Source of the DNA: JAAFIW01 sp031414805
Lineage (GTDB): Bacteria > Pseudomonadota > Gammaproteobacteria > Burkholderiales > Burkholderiaceae_C
Direction of reading: 5' to 3'
Length of the DNA stretch: 64,000 nt
NCBI GenBank assembly: GCA_031414805.1
Contig: JANOQJ010000093.1
Coordinates: forward strand, 52,939 to 116,938
Shown in pieces: positions 54,588 through 64,000 of the stretch. A program made the translations under genes and the position numbers. The notes under the pieces are model-generated. The model was not told the DNA's origin, searched no databases, and saw only the letters and a list, made by a program, of their open reading frames with translations. Each line of letters begins with the position of its first letter. Position 1 is the stretch's first letter.

Positions 54588-55370
54588 TTATGCGAACTCG
54601 GGCTGGCGCGCCGGATTGAGTCGCGCACTGGCCTCCAGCAGCGCGGTCAGTTGTGCGGGGTAGGCGGCCAGCGACAGGGGCTGGGCCAGCGGGGAGCCAC
54701 GCCGCTTGAAAATGTCTACCTCCAGCTGGCTGTGCGCATCGTCCGGCAGCTCACGCAACGACAGGCGCAGGGGCGCGGCCGACGCCTCCTGGCGGGCAGT
54801 TTCAGGGCGCATGACAAACAGGGGCTTGTGCTGGGTTTGCGCAACCAGGTGCAGGCGGCGCAGGTCCAGCGTGAGGTTGTTGAACGGCTGCGTCTTATGA
54901 CCCGCAGCCGAACGCGCTGGCGGCTCCAGCCACAGCAGCACCGCCACCACCGGCCCACACTGCAGCGCCTGCTGCGCGGCCCACAGGCGCGTCTGCAGGG
55001 TGCTGGCCCATGGCTGCGCTTGCGCCTGCGGAGCCTGCACACACAGCAAGCGGGCGGGGGGCAAGTCGCGCGCTTGCAAGCTAGGCGCAAACGGCTCAAA
55101 CGGCGCGCCCACCAGCACCAGTGGCCCGGCTTTTTGCGCCAGCGCCAGGCTTAAGCCCGGTGCCAGCAAACGCCAGACAAACTGGCCAGGCCGTGGCGCC
55201 AACAGCTCCACCAGGCCGCACACCGGCCACCCGCCACCCGGCAAAGCGGCATCCAGCGCGTCATGGCCGGTGGACCAGGTTTGCGTGTCGGCACCCGAAC
55301 GCGCCATCTCGTGGCCCTGCCAGATGTGGGCAGACAGCAGGTGCAAGGCGGGGCGGGCAACGGTAGACAC
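54588..55370 (-). CDS. imuA: ImuA (SOS cell-division/translesion partner, RecA-like)
   Basis: 260 residues, GTG start. SulA/RecA-like features: TGHDALDAALPGGGWPVCGL near the N-terminus, FVWRLLAPGLSLALAQ, and LVLVGAPFEPFAPSLQAR. It is the first gene of imuA-imuB. A LexA-type palindrome lies 34-49 bases upstream of the start. The reverse-strand frames are shadows. It acts with ImuB and DnaE2 in damage-induced mutagenesis in alpha- and betaproteobacteria. Confidence 0.88.
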   Translation of the reverse strand: MSTVARPALHLLSAHIWQGHEMARSGADTQTWSTGHDALDAALPGGGWPVCGLVELLAPRPGQFVWRLLAPGLSLALAQKAGPLVLVGAPFEPFAPSLQARDLPPARLLCVQAPQAQAQPWASTLQTRLWAAQQALQCGPVVAVLLWLEPPARSAAGHKTQPFNNLTLDLRRLHLVAQTQHKPLFVMRPETARQEASAAPLRLSLRELPDDAHSQLEVDIFKRRGSPLAQPLSLAAYPAQLTALLEASARLNPARQPEFA

Positions 55371-55403
55371 GGGGAAGCAAAAGTCTGAAAACTGGATTTT
55401 TAA

Positions 55404-55419
55404 CTGTATTTTTATACAG
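55404..55419. promoter_or_regulatory. LexA-type SOS box between imuA and photolyase gene
   Basis: CTGTATTTTTATACAG matches CTGT-N8-ACAG with near-perfect dyad symmetry. It is in the divergent gap upstream of imuA-imuB and the photolyase gene and may control both. Confidence 0.8.
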
Positions 55420-55537
55420 CTAATATACCCCTGCAGTCGAATCTTTTCAACAAAGCCGCATGGACCCGGGGGCCAATTGCTTTGCCGTCAAGATGCAACC
55501 CCCCTGCTCTGCCCCGATCTGCACACAACCGCCTTTC

Positions 55538-57058
55538 ATGCTCCAAGTCGTCTGGTTCAAACGCGATCTGCGCTGGCAAGACCACGCGCCCCTGCATCAC
55601 GCTGCACACCAAACGGCCCAGCAGGGCCCGGTGCTGGCGCTGTGGGTGGACGAGCCGCAGGCCTGGCAGCAGAGCGACACCTCGCCACGCCACCACGCGT
55701 TTGCGCTGGGCTGCGTGCAAGCGCTGGCCGGGTGGGTGCAAAGCCAGGGTGGCCAGCTGTACACCCCTTGCGGTGATGTATTGGCCGTGTTGACGAATTT
55801 GAAGGCACGCTTTGGCAGTTTTGCCCTGCTCAGCCACGAAGAAACCGGCAACGACTGGAGCTACGCGCGTGACCGGGCGGTGGCCCGCTGGTGCCAGGGC
55901 GCCGGCGTGACCTGGCAGCAATTCCCCAGCAACGCCGTGGTGCGCCGCCTGGCCACGCGTGACCGCTGGAGCGCGCTGTGGGACGCGCGCATGAAAGCAC
56001 CGCCGCTGCCTGCGCCGCACAGCGTAGCGTGGCAAACCATGCCCCGCGCCCAGCCCACTCAAACCAACTCTGAGGGCGAGTGCGGCCCCGCCGCCGCGCA
56101 TGCGCTGCTGCAGTCGTTTTTGCAGCAACGCGGCCAGCACTACCGCGTGCAAATGTCCAGCCCGCTCACAGCCGACGCGGCCTGCTCACGCATCTCCGAG
56201 CACCTGGCCTGGGGCACCATCAGCATTCGCGAATGCGCGCATGCCGTGTGGGCGCGGCGCACCGAGCTGCTGGCCCTGCCGGCCGACCAGCGGCCCAGCG
56301 GTTTTTTGCAGTCACTCAAAAGCTTTGAAGGCCGTTTGCACTGGCACTGCCATTTCATTCAAAAGCTGGAAAGCGAACCCGAGATTGAGTGGCGCAACGT
56401 GCACCGCGGTTTTGACGGTGTGCGCAACGAAGGTGAGCTGGCCCCGCAAGAACAGCAGCGCCTACAGGCCTGGGCCAGCGGCCACACCGGCTACCCGTTT
56501 GTAGACGCCTGCATGCGCAGCCTGAACGCCACTGGCTGGATCAACTTTCGCATGCGCGCCATGCTGATGAGCTTTGCCAGCTACCAGCTGTGGCTGCACT
56601 GGCGGGCCAGCGGCCTGCACCTGGCGCGCCAATTCACTGACTACGAGCCTGGCATTCACTGGAGCCAGTGCCAGATGCAAAGCGGCGTGACCGGCATCAA
56701 CACCCTGCGCATTTACAACCCCGTGAAACAGGGCCTGGACCAAGACCCCACCGGCGAATTTGTACGCCGCTGGGTGCCGCAGGTGGCGCATCTGCCCAAT
56801 GGCTTGATTCACACGCCCTGGCTTGCGGGTGTGGCTTGCGCCGGTTACCCACCGCCCATCGTTGATTTGAAGCAGTCCACGCAGGCGGCCAAAGATGTGA
56901 TGTACGTGCGCAAGGCGCAGCCCCAGGTCAAGGCCGATGCGCAGGCGGTGTATCAAAAGCACGGCAGCCGGAATCCGGCGCGCGAGGGGGTGGTGCGACG
57001 CAAGCCTGCTGTCAAAAAACCGCTGCCAGACAGCCCGCAGCTGTCGCTTGGGTTTTGA
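55538..57058 (+). CDS. phr: Cryptochrome/photolyase family protein
   Basis: 506 residues from ATG 55538 (MLQVVWFKRDLRWQDHAPLH); the frame is open to 55460. The N-terminal Rossmann domain is followed by the FAD-binding helical domain: FEGRLHWHCHFIQKLESEPE, HTGYPFVDACMRSLNATGWI and NFRMRAMLMSFASYQLWLHW, then PGIHWSQCQMQSGVTGINT. Electron-transfer Trp residues fit a photolyase-type protein. It probably repairs pyrimidine dimers with blue light. The LexA-type box in the upstream gap suggests SOS control. C-terminal tail is basic (VRRKPAVKKPLPDSP). Confidence 0.93.
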   Translation: MLQVVWFKRDLRWQDHAPLHHAAHQTAQQGPVLALWVDEPQAWQQSDTSPRHHAFALGCVQALAGWVQSQGGQLYTPCGDVLAVLTNLKARFGSFALLSHEETGNDWSYARDRAVARWCQGAGVTWQQFPSNAVVRRLATRDRWSALWDARMKAPPLPAPHSVAWQTMPRAQPTQTNSEGECGPAAAHALLQSFLQQRGQHYRVQMSSPLTADAACSRISEHLAWGTISIRECAHAVWARRTELLALPADQRPSGFLQSLKSFEGRLHWHCHFIQKLESEPEIEWRNVHRGFDGVRNEGELAPQEQQRLQAWASGHTGYPFVDACMRSLNATGWINFRMRAMLMSFASYQLWLHWRASGLHLARQFTDYEPGIHWSQCQMQSGVTGINTLRIYNPVKQGLDQDPTGEFVRRWVPQVAHLPNGLIHTPWLAGVACAGYPPPIVDLKQSTQAAKDVMYVRKAQPQVKADAQAVYQKHGSRNPAREGVVRRKPAVKKPLPDSPQLSLGF

Positions 57059-57096
57059 TGATCTCGCGTGTAAAAAATCAGCCGCAAGCGCTGCCT

Positions 57097-57215
57097 TTGC
57101 TCCTTCCCCTTCCGGGGGAAGGCGGGGATGGGGGCAGGTGTGTCATGACGCTAGTAAGCAGTGGTAGCGCTCGTGCCCCCATCCCAACCTTCCCCCGGAA
57201 GGGGAAGGGGCAAAA
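57097..57215. repeat. Large inverted repeat (G-rich palindrome family)
   Basis: TTTGCTCCTTCCCCTTCCGG on the left and CCGGAAGGGGAAGGGGCAAA on the right form long complementary arms around a spacer with GGGATGGGGGCA and TGCCCCCATCCC, so a stem of about 40 bases is possible. It lies between the photolyase and SDR genes and could act as terminator or RNA stabiliser. Confidence 0.85.
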
Positions 57216-57260
57216 CCCGTTCATCTCCAGTCAATCAATTTTCAACAACAAGGATTCCCA

Positions 57261-57986
57261 ATGACCTCCACCCACCCCACCAGCGTTCTCGTCACCGGCG
57301 CATCCGGCGGCGTTGCCCAAGCGCTTCTCGCCCGCCTGGCCGCATCACACACACCCACGCTGGCTGCCAGCCGCAGCGCAGCAGAGGGCCTGTTCCAGGC
57401 CGACACCACCACCCCCGAAGGTGCCAAAGCAGCCGTGGCGGCCTGCGTGGCGCAGCACGGCAGCCTGGGTGGCGTCGCGCACTGCGTGGGCTCCACCCTC
57501 ATTGCGCCTTTGGGCCGCACCAGCGCCGAGCAATACCGCGAGGTGATTCGCGTCAATCTCGACAGTGCGTTTTACGTGTTGCAAGCCACCGTTGAGGCTG
57601 CCAAAGCGCAAGGCAAGCCCTGCAGCATCGTGCTGGTCTCCAGCGTGGTGGCGGGCATTGGCGTGGCCAACCACGAGGCGATTGCAGCGGCCAAGGGTGC
57701 GATAGAAGCGCTCACCCGCAGCGCCGCCGCCACCTATGCCGCCACCGGTATCCGAGTGAACTGCGTGGCCCCGGGCATGACCGAGACACCGATGACCGCC
57801 AACATCCTGAAAAGCGAAGCCATGCGCGCGGGTGCCGAAAAGCAGTACCCCATCAACGGCGTGAACAGCGCCGACGACGTGGCCGCCGCCATCGCCTGGC
57901 TGCTGTCGGCCGACGCAGCGCGCGTGACCGGGCAAATCATTCATGTGGACGGCGGCTTCACGCATATTCGGCCTTTGGTCAAGTGA
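57261..57986 (+). CDS. SDR-family oxidoreductase lacking the catalytic Tyr
   Basis: 241 residues. NAD(P)-binding TGASGGVAQALLARL, and the SDR helix region LVSSVVAGIGVANHEAIAAA with Lys in AAAKGAIEALTRSAA. In the usual YxxxK the position of Tyr is Ile here (IAAAK), so classical catalysis is doubtful, though related SDRs in light/sigma-factor clusters may share this. AAGGA lies 6 bases before the ATG. It is flanked by the photolyase and the cryptochrome-like gene. Confidence 0.88.
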   Translation: MTSTHPTSVLVTGASGGVAQALLARLAASHTPTLAASRSAAEGLFQADTTTPEGAKAAVAACVAQHGSLGGVAHCVGSTLIAPLGRTSAEQYREVIRVNLDSAFYVLQATVEAAKAQGKPCSIVLVSSVVAGIGVANHEAIAAAKGAIEALTRSAAATYAATGIRVNCVAPGMTETPMTANILKSEAMRAGAEKQYPINGVNSADDVAAAIAWLLSADAARVTGQIIHVDGGFTHIRPLVK

Positions 57987-58009
57987 CGCATGCCTCAAAC
58001 ACAAGCCCA

Positions 58010-58110
58010 CCGTCATTCCCGCGTAGGCGGGAATCCAGACGCGAGATCTTTACGGTTTGTCAGCGGCTTGGGTGCGCTTCAGGTGGATTCCCGCCTGCGC
58101 GGGAATGACG
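58010..58110. repeat. Palindromic repeat pair (ATTCCCGC family)
   Basis: CGTCATTCCCGCGTAGGCGG at the left and CCGCCTGCGCGGGAATGACG at the right. Same family as 10521-10591 and 63220-63299. It extends to within about 30 bases of the start of the cryptochrome-like gene. Confidence 0.85.
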
Positions 58111-58137
58111 CTCTGAGGTTTGCACCTCATCAAATAC

Positions 58138-59385
58138 ATGTTTGAACCCACGCTTGACGCCGCGCAACAAACCCTAGCCGCCGTCAACCCTACCCAATAC
58201 GCCCGCTCCCGCAACGCGCTGGGCGGCGCGGTCACTCGCCTGTCGCCCTACATCACGCACAACCTGCTGAGCATTCCTGCCTGCGTGCAGGCGCTCCAAA
58301 ACAAACACAGGCTGACGTTTGACGACAAGCTGATCTTCGAATTCGCTTGGCGCGAGTTTTTCCACCATGTGTGGGGCCACTTGGGCGACAAAATTCTGCA
58401 TGACATTCGCCCACCCGTCTGGCCCGGCAGCTACGCCACGCAACTGCCCGACGACATCACCCAAGGACGCACCGACGTGCCGGTCATCGACCAGAGCGTG
58501 CGCGACCTGTACGCCACGGGCTACCTGCACAACCACGCCCGCATGTGGCTGGCCAGCTACGTGGTGCACGTGCGCAAAGTGCACTGGCGAGCCGGTGCCG
58601 ATTGGCTTTATGGCCACCTGCTGGACGGCGACCTGGCCAGCAACCACCTGAGCTGGCAATGGGTGGCTGGCACGTTCTCCCACAAACCCTATTTGTTCAA
58701 CGCGGAAAACGTAGCCAAGTACGCGCCCGCCGAGTACCACAGCCCTGGCACCGTGATTGACACGGACTATGAAAACCTGGACGACATTGCCCGCAACCGT
58801 GCAGGCATGGGCTACAAACGTGGAAACACATCCGTAGATACTCCTGATTTGATAGCTGCTCCAGCAATATCTGTAAGGGCTACTGGCCTAAAAGACATAA
58901 AAATCACTGCCAACCAGCCCGTTCACCTGATTCACCCCTGGATGCTGGGCGAACCGGTAGCGCACGGCGGTGCCGCCATCGGCCTGATCCACACCCCGTT
59001 TCACAACCAATTCCCCTGGAGTGCCGCCCGCTGGGCTTGGGTCATGGCGCGCATGCAGTTGCTGTGCGAGGTGATTTTTGTGGGTGACGGTCACGAACTC
59101 GCTTCAGTCCTGAGCACCGCGAGCCGGGTCACCAGCAACGCCACGCTCAACCCGCACTACGCAACGTTGCTGCCCAGCTTGGCCAACCACCTGGCCCCAG
59201 CGCCACGCCTGCTGCCCGACCCGCCACGCCTGTGCAACAGCTTTTCCAGGTTTTACGAGAGCGTGCGGCGCAGCGCGAGTTCGCTGGATGAATTAATTGC
59301 CGAGCGTGGAGAACCTGCGCCGTACCGCTGGCATCAGAGTGGTTTGCCGGGTTTTGAGCCCCACACACCGCCACTCAACTCATGA
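58138..59385 (+). CDS. FAD-binding cryptochrome-like protein with extra C-terminal domain
   Basis: 415 residues from ATG 58138 (a TTG at 58120 is also open). The FAD-binding domain of photolyases starts at once: YARSRNALGGAVTRLSPYIT, FEFAWREFFHHVWGHLG and YLHNHARMWLASYVVHVRKV, but no N-terminal antenna domain is present. After the repeat-derived linker IAAPAISVRA (about 237-246), a second region (HPWMLGEPVAHGGAAIGLIH, MARMQLLCEVIFVGDGHELA) is unknown to me. It overlaps the DUF3429 gene by 4 bases. It may be a light sensor or a repair enzyme. Confidence 0.88.
   Translation: MFEPTLDAAQQTLAAVNPTQYARSRNALGGAVTRLSPYITHNLLSIPACVQALQNKHRLTFDDKLIFEFAWREFFHHVWGHLGDKILHDIRPPVWPGSYATQLPDDITQGRTDVPVIDQSVRDLYATGYLHNHARMWLASYVVHVRKVHWRAGADWLYGHLLDGDLASNHLSWQWVAGTFSHKPYLFNAENVAKYAPAEYHSPGTVIDTDYENLDDIARNRAGMGYKRGNTSVDTPDLIAAPAISVRATGLKDIKITANQPVHLIHPWMLGEPVAHGGAAIGLIHTPFHNQFPWSAARWAWVMARMQLLCEVIFVGDGHELASVLSTASRVTSNATLNPHYATLLPSLANHLAPAPRLLPDPPRLCNSFSRFYESVRRSASSLDELIAERGEPAPYRWHQSGLPGFEPHTPPLNS
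58846..58882 (+). repeat. Dispersed palindromic repeat, copy 20, within cryptochrome-like gene
   Basis: GATAGCTGCTCCAGCAATAT then CTGTAAGGGCT. The consensus TGA (CTGCTTGAGCAG) would be an in-frame stop; here it is CCA. The sequence flanking this change is otherwise conserved. Confidence 0.9.
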
Positions 59386-59810
59386 AAAAAACCGCATTTG
59401 CCCTGGGCCTGGGTGGCCTGGTCCCCTTCATCGGCCTGGGCATTTGGGCCAGTGCATCGCCGCCGCACATGGCTCTGGCAGTCCAGCTCCAACAAGGCTA
59501 CGCCGCCGCCATCCTGTCGTTTCTCGGCGCGCTGCATTGGGGCGCAGCCTTGGTCAACAACATGCCCACCACACACGCCCGCATCTCCTTGCTGTGGGGC
59601 GTCATGCCATCTTTACTATCCTGGGCCGCCAACACCCTGCCCGCCACTCAAGCCCTGCCCGCGCTGGCAGCAAGCATTGCCTTGTGCCTGCTGATTGACT
59701 GGCTCATTCGGCGCTGGCATGCCTGGCCAAGCTGGTATTTGTTGCTGCGGGTGGTGTTGACGGTGGGGGCGCTGGTGGGGATTGGGTTGAGCTGGGTAGC
59801 GATTCGATAG
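59382..59810 (+). CDS. DUF3429 membrane protein
   Basis: 142 residues with four hydrophobic segments (FALGLGGLVPFIGLGIWASA at the start). DUF3429 pattern: AAILSFLGALHWGAALVN and LLWGVMPSLLSW. The ATG overlaps the upstream stop by 4 bases, so expression is coupled to the cryptochrome-like gene. DUF3429 genes are commonly neighbours of photolyase/sigma-factor genes. Function unknown. Confidence 0.88.
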   Translation: MKKTAFALGLGGLVPFIGLGIWASASPPHMALAVQLQQGYAAAILSFLGALHWGAALVNNMPTTHARISLLWGVMPSLLSWAANTLPATQALPALAASIALCLLIDWLIRRWHAWPSWYLLLRVVLTVGALVGIGLSWVAIR

Positions 59811-59950
59811 CGACACGTTGCAAAGCCCAGGCAAGCGCTGGCGGATCCTTTGTGGGATTGGTGCACGGCAAGCAGGAAAGTGATGCTTGATTACCCGGTT
59901 TAACCCCAAACGCCCGCCCCATCCGTACAAGCCAGTGTGAAAATCTCTTC

Positions 59951-60600
59951 ATGCTTGCACCGCCCTCTGCGCACCCCGACATGCCCGACGACCAGTTGAT
60001 GCTGGCCTACGCCGGTGGCGATGTGGCGGCTTTTGATGCGCTGTATGCACGCCACCAGAGCGCGCTGTTTCGCTTTGTGCGGCGCTTGCTGGGCAGCGCG
60101 CTAACGGCGCAGGCCGACGAGGTGTTTCAGGACACCTGGGTGCGCATCATCGGTGCGCGGGCGCAGTTTTCAACAGACGGCGTCGCAGGCGCCACCCATA
60201 CGGCGAGCTGGAAAACCTGGGCTTTCACCATTGCGCACAACCTGGCCATGGACCGCCTGCGCAAAAGTGGCCGCGAGGTGCAGTTCGCAGCGTCTGACGA
60301 CGCGGACGACCCGCTGGAATGGCTGCAAGACAGCCTGGATGTGAGCCACCCCTCCAGCGAAGACACGGCCCACTGGCGCGCGGCCGGTGCCCGCATGCTG
60401 CACTGCCTGGACGAGTTGCCAGCCCCTCAGCGCGCCGCCTTTTTGCTGCACCACGAAGACGGCGCCACGGTCGAAGAACTGGCTCAAACGCTCAGCCTGA
60501 ACTTTGAAACCGCCAAAAGCCGCCTGCGCTACGCATTGACCAAGCTGCGCGGCTGCATGCGCCACTACCTGGTTGACATGCCCAACCAACACAGCCTGTC

Positions 60601-60604
<4 letters not shown>
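59951..60604 (+). CDS. ECF RNA polymerase sigma factor
   Basis: 217 residues (possible alternative start at Met 11 MPDDQLMLAYA). Sigma region 2: YAGGDVAAFDALYARHQSAL followed by RFVRRLLGSAL, and the core-binding DEVFQDTWVRI; region 4: LDELPAPQRAAFLLHHEDGA and TVEELAQTLSLNFETAKSRL. It is an RpoE-like group IV sigma factor. The last 4 bases overlap the ATG of the partner protein. In light-stress clusters such sigmas drive photolyase and SDR genes, an inference here. Confidence 0.93.
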
Positions 60605-62187
<1,583 letters not shown>

Positions 62188-62251
62188 AAAAACGACAACA
62201 CCCTCATTTATTCAAGCAAGTACACCGCACCAACCCACAGAAAGGAACCCC

Positions 62252-62647
62252 ATGAGCCTCGCCTACTACCTCGAATTCGATCCTGAAGACTTGGACGTTG
62301 AATCGGTTGATGGCAAGTCTGTGGCCCGCGCTATCGACAAGCTCAACACCATGGCCGAAGCGCTGGACCTGAAGCCGCTGGAGGCGTTCTTGGGTCAGGC
62401 TATTGGCAATGTGGGTGACATGCTGGACGACGACATGGACCTGCCCGATGGCGAAGATGGCGTTGCCGTGTGGTTTGAGCCCGCTGACGGTTTGGCCACC
62501 ATTCAAGGCCTGACAGCCGCGCTACGTGCCGACCCAACGCTCGTCAAGCGCTCAGACGATGTGCTGGAAGATTTGCAGGGCTTTCAGTCAGCTCTGGAAA
62601 CAGCCGCCAAGAGCGGGGCCAAGTGGCATTTGGCGATTGATTTTTAA
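62252..62647 (+). CDS. Acidic hypothetical protein
   Basis: 131 residues, acidic (DDDMDLPDGEDG), without membrane helices; AAAGGAA precedes the ATG. No family recognised. The sequence has two helices around DGKSVARAIDKLNTMAEALD and DVLEDLQGFQSALETAAKSG, so a soluble cytoplasmic protein. It is 65 bases downstream of the anti-sigma-like gene on the same strand and may or may not be in the same transcript. Confidence 0.7.
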   Translation: MSLAYYLEFDPEDLDVESVDGKSVARAIDKLNTMAEALDLKPLEAFLGQAIGNVGDMLDDDMDLPDGEDGVAVWFEPADGLATIQGLTAALRADPTLVKRSDDVLEDLQGFQSALETAAKSGAKWHLAIDF

Positions 62648-62666
62648 GCGGTTTAGCGGCTCATAC

Positions 62667-63116
62667 ATGCTCGCGCGAACCGCCACGCTGCTCGCTGCGC
62701 TGACTACTGGCTGCAGCCGGGAACCCGCTCTGGTCTATGTGCTGCAAGCACCCCAAACCCTGTCGCTCGCCGCATCGGCCACACCCACCAGCGTGTCGCT
62801 CAACGAGGCCGTCACCTTGTCGGCCCAGCGCCAAACGGTAGGCTCGTGGAAGCAAATTCCCCGCGCCCAACTCGCGGCAGACCAGTGCTGGATGGCAAGG
62901 CCACCGCCAGACGCTGAAAAAGAGGGTGCAGACAACCTGCAGTGGGCGGTGCAGCCCGAGGGCAGCGCACGCTTTAACACCGACTTTCGCGCCAACCACA
63001 CCCGCCAGGTCAGCTTCTCCCAAACTGGCACGTTCATGCTGACGCCGAGCAGCGCCGTGTGGTGCGAGCGGCGATCGGTGACGGCAGCGGCGGTTCGGGT
63101 GGTGGTGACGAAATAA
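62667..63116 (+). CDS. Putative lipoprotein
   Basis: 149 residues from ATG 62667. Short hydrophobic signal and lipobox LTTGC (ATLLAALTTGCSREPALV). The mature part, with beta-rich pattern and several Ala/Ser runs, has no recognised domain. It contains Cys pairs (DQCWMARPPPD, WCERRSV). It follows the acidic gene by 20 bases. Probably attached to the inner or outer membrane. Confidence 0.65.
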   Translation: MLARTATLLAALTTGCSREPALVYVLQAPQTLSLAASATPTSVSLNEAVTLSAQRQTVGSWKQIPRAQLAADQCWMARPPPDAEKEGADNLQWAVQPEGSARFNTDFRANHTRQVSFSQTGTFMLTPSSAVWCERRSVTAAAVRVVVTK

Positions 63117-63137
63117 ACGCCAGAATCAATTCACTCC

Positions 63138-63176
63138 TTAATTGATAGCTGCTTGAGCAATAGATACAAGGGCTGG
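63138..63176 (+). repeat. Dispersed palindromic repeat, copy 22
   Basis: GATAGCTGCTTGAGCAATAG then ATACAAGGGCTGGATGCCG. Intergenic, next to a palindromic pair of another family. Confidence 0.9.
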
Positions 63177-63219
63177 ATGCCGTTTTGCATGATTTTTACC
63201 CGTCGCAGACGTCTACAAA

Positions 63220-63299
63220 CCCGTCATTCCCGCGCAGGCGGGAATCCACCTTCTGCGTGATCTTCGCGCCTGGATTCCCGCCTGCGCGGGAATGACGGG
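63220..63299. repeat. Palindromic repeat pair (ATTCCCGC family)
   Basis: CCCGTCATTCCCGCGCAGGC at the left and GCCTGCGCGGGAATGACGGG at the right, exact reverse complements. It lies at the 3' side of the enoyl-CoA hydratase gene and may act as terminator. Confidence 0.9.
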
Positions 63300-63330
63300 C
63301 AGGTGTTTCGGCACTGAACCGCCAACCCCG

Positions 63331-64000
63331 TCACTGGTGCCCAAACACCGCCTTGCGCTTGTTCACAAACGCGTCCATGCCCTCTTTCTGGTCGGCCGTG
63401 GCGAACAGTGCGTGGAACAGACGGCGCTCGAACATCACGCCGTCGGACAGGCCGGATTCGAATGCGCGGTTGACCGATTCTTTGGCGGCCATCACCGCAA
63501 TTTGCGAGTAGTCGCACACCATCAGCGCCGCGCCCAAGGTTTCGTCCATCAATTTGTCCAGCGGCACCACGCGGCTGACCAGGCCTGCGCGTTCGGCTTC
63601 CACGGCGTCCATCATGCGGCCCGTCAGCGCCATGTCCATGGCCTTGGCCTTGCCCACGGCGCGCGGCAGCCGCTGCGTAGCGCCTGCCCCCGGCATGATT
63701 CCCAAGGTGATTTCCGGTGTGCCGAACTTCGCCGTGTCAGAAGCGATGATGAGATCGCACATCAGCGCCAGTTCGCAGCCGCCGCCCAGGGCAAAACCGG
63801 CCACGGCGGCGATCACGGGTTTGCGCACCTTGAGCAAGTGTTCCCAGTTGCGGGTGATGAACTCGCCCTTGTAGGCGGCCATGAAATCGAGGCTGCCCAT
63901 GGCCTTGATGTCGGCGCCGGCGGCAAAGGCTTTGTCGCTGCCGGTGAGCACGATGCAGCCGATGGTTTCATCGGCATCGAAGGCCAGCAGGGCGCTTCCC
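63331..64000 (-). CDS. Enoyl-CoA hydratase, C-terminal part (gene runs off the window)
   Basis: At least 223 residues seen; the N-terminus lies beyond the window end, since the frame is open to 64000 (ALLAFDADETIGCIVLTGSD). Crotonase features: GSDKAFAAGADIKAM, the catalytic glutamate in AAVAGFALGGGCELALMCDL and FGTPEITLGIMPGAGATQRL with the second glutamate. It hydrates trans-2-enoyl-CoA in beta-oxidation or a related pathway. Substrate specificity is not clear from sequence. Confidence 0.95.
   Translation of the reverse strand, partial: GSALLAFDADETIGCIVLTGSDKAFAAGADIKAMGSLDFMAAYKGEFITRNWEHLLKVRKPVIAAVAGFALGGGCELALMCDLIIASDTAKFGTPEITLGIMPGAGATQRLPRAVGKAKAMDMALTGRMMDAVEAERAGLVSRVVPLDKLMDETLGAALMVCDYSQIAVMAAKESVNRAFESGLSDGVMFERRLFHALFATADQKEGMDAFVNKRKAVFGHQ

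Overview
The window looks like a chromosomal segment of a betaproteobacterium, most likely Burkholderiales/Comamonadaceae (Rhodoferax-, Polaromonas- or Acidovorax-like). This rests on high-GC core genes (aceE-aceF-lpdA, folD, prlC, rpiA, pyrD, folE), on their general sequence character, and on many copies of a short palindromic repeat; I could not run any search. No rRNA, tRNA, CRISPR array, prophage or complete insertion sequence was seen.

Layout. 0-8.5 kb is accessory and repeat-rich: a repeat-propeller protein, a PIN remnant, a duplicated DUF4126 gene (one copy frameshifted) flanking an RcnB/CigR-like protein, a HigB/HigA-type toxin-antitoxin pair, and an ABC-type ATPase overlapping a PD-(D/E)XK-like nuclease (possible defence pair). 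8.6-15.6 kb is the pyruvate dehydrogenase operon with an HslV-like peptidase gene between E2 and E3. 15.8-17.6 kb holds a Fic protein and a dead PIN toxin. 17.6-19.9 kb is an AT-rich island with a membrane J-domain protein and two tiny DnaJ-type zinc-finger proteins, one of only 52 residues. 20-27.4 kb holds a wHTH/TPR-like regulator, a TonB-dependent receptor and a two-component system. 27.4-38 kb is mostly housekeeping (folD, prlC, rpiA, pyrD) plus a very large transglutaminase/DUF2126 protein. 38-41.3 kb has small AT-rich genes, two toxin-antitoxin pairs and a luciferase-like oxidoreductase. 41.4-46.9 kb has a SulP transporter, an exported PLP enzyme with an exported RidA lipoprotein, DUF2784 and a histidine phosphatase. 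46.9-50.2 kb is accessory (ParDE, nuclease-like protein, DUF4019, secreted cysteine protease). 50.2-62.2 kb is a light/DNA-damage region: DUF429, BLUF photoreceptor, folE, a broken ParE, imuB-imuA with a LexA-type box, a photolyase, an SDR lacking the usual tyrosine, a cryptochrome-like FAD protein without an N-terminal photolyase domain, DUF3429, and an ECF sigma factor overlapping a membrane-anchored partner. The window ends in a partial enoyl-CoA hydratase.

The strongest unexplained signal is a dispersed palindromic repeat (core AGCTGCTTGAGCAGTA, then an A/T run, then AAGGGCT) with at least 22 copies, seven of them inside protein-coding genes. In two of those genes the reading frame would hit a stop codon of the consensus, and precisely that codon is changed. 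The repeat therefore seems to be exapted as protein linker sequence. Two further palindromic families and several small tandem repeats are interleaved with it. Other candidates are the split-DnaJ island, the ATPase-nuclease pair, and the exported PLP enzyme/RidA pair.
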